Assembly (NCBI GenBank): GCA_947575235.1
Contig: CANPMT010000012.1
Coordinates: 1-52,126 of the forward strand
Direction of reading: 5' to 3'
Source of the DNA: an uncultured Porphyromonadaceae bacterium
GTDB taxonomy: Bacteria > Bacteroidota > Bacteroidia > Bacteroidales > Muribaculaceae
DNA length: 52,126 nt
A program made the translations under genes and the position numbers. Below, in pieces: positions 52,079-52,126 of this stretch. Each line of letters begins with the position of its first letter. The stretch's first letter is position 1. The notes under the pieces are model-generated. The model did not search any database. It was given only the letters and a program-made list of their open reading frames with translations, and was not told the DNA's origin.

Positions 52079-52126
52079 ACTGAAAAAGATGCTAAAATTT
52101 GCATCGGCTTTCTAAAGGCTATAAAA

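Overview
ORGANISM. The window looks like chromosomal core DNA from a Bacteroidales bacterium, plausibly Muribaculaceae. That placement is an inference from several things: type IX secretion proteins (PorW, PorX and a cargo with a C-terminal sorting domain), a PCMD-domain protein, DUF4294 and WbqC-like proteins, the division/cell-wall gene order typical of Bacteroidetes, few Shine-Dalgarno sites, and promoters that fit the Bacteroidetes consensus (TTTG, about 19 nt, then TAnnTTTG). I see no phage, insertion sequence, CRISPR array or plasmid gene. LAYOUT. 1-50: end of a tRNA-Lys gene (minus), with its promoter. 356-2038: a highly expressed-looking OmpA/TPR lipoprotein (plus), followed by a terminator. 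2114-8090: one minus-strand unit reading rnpA, yidD, tatD, PCMD protein, dapB, lepB, WbqC-like, DUF4294. 8227-9948: a secreted type IX cargo (minus). 10182-18958: a plus-strand unit with a radical SAM protein, LD-carboxypeptidase, MazG-like hydrolase, GT2 glycosyltransferase, PorW, PorX and a Sel1-repeat protein. 19002-19167: a degenerate 29-bp tandem array at the convergent junction. 19148-40927: a long minus-strand block. Read in transcription order it holds a GT4 glycosyltransferase, then the dcw cluster rsmH-ftsL-ftsI-murE-mraY-murD-ftsW-murG-murC-ftsQ-ftsA-ftsZ, then an RlmL-like rRNA methyltransferase, a membrane protein, pdxB, RNase HI and queG. 41177-41587: a small Ala/Lys/Glu repeat protein (minus). 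41588-42182: a long AT-rich spacer holding a 133-bp nested palindrome. 42183-52007: plus-strand ybeY, mnmG, a parS-like palindrome, apt, uvrC, rnr and a secreted six-hairpin glycosidase. HOW IT FITS TOGETHER. Much of the window serves the cell envelope. DapB leads to meso-diaminopimelate, and MurE carries the DNPR motif expected of enzymes that add it. MraY, MurG, FtsW and FtsI build septal peptidoglycan under FtsQ, FtsL, FtsA and FtsZ, and LdcA recycles muropeptides. LepB, PorW and PorX handle protein export. The second theme is RNA maturation and decay: RnpA, YbeY, RsmH, the RlmL-like enzyme, QueG, MnmG and RNase R. WHAT STANDS OUT. The most unusual signals are non-coding or low-complexity: the palindrome in the ybeY leader, the parS-like site between mnmG and apt, the 15-unit 9-bp repeat encoding an SE-rich tail on PorW, a 24-bp Ser-rich repeat in the Sel1 protein two genes later, the 29-bp array that runs into the end of queG, and identical 33-bp repeats in the Ala/Lys/Glu-rich protein. 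I found no convincing new multi-gene system.
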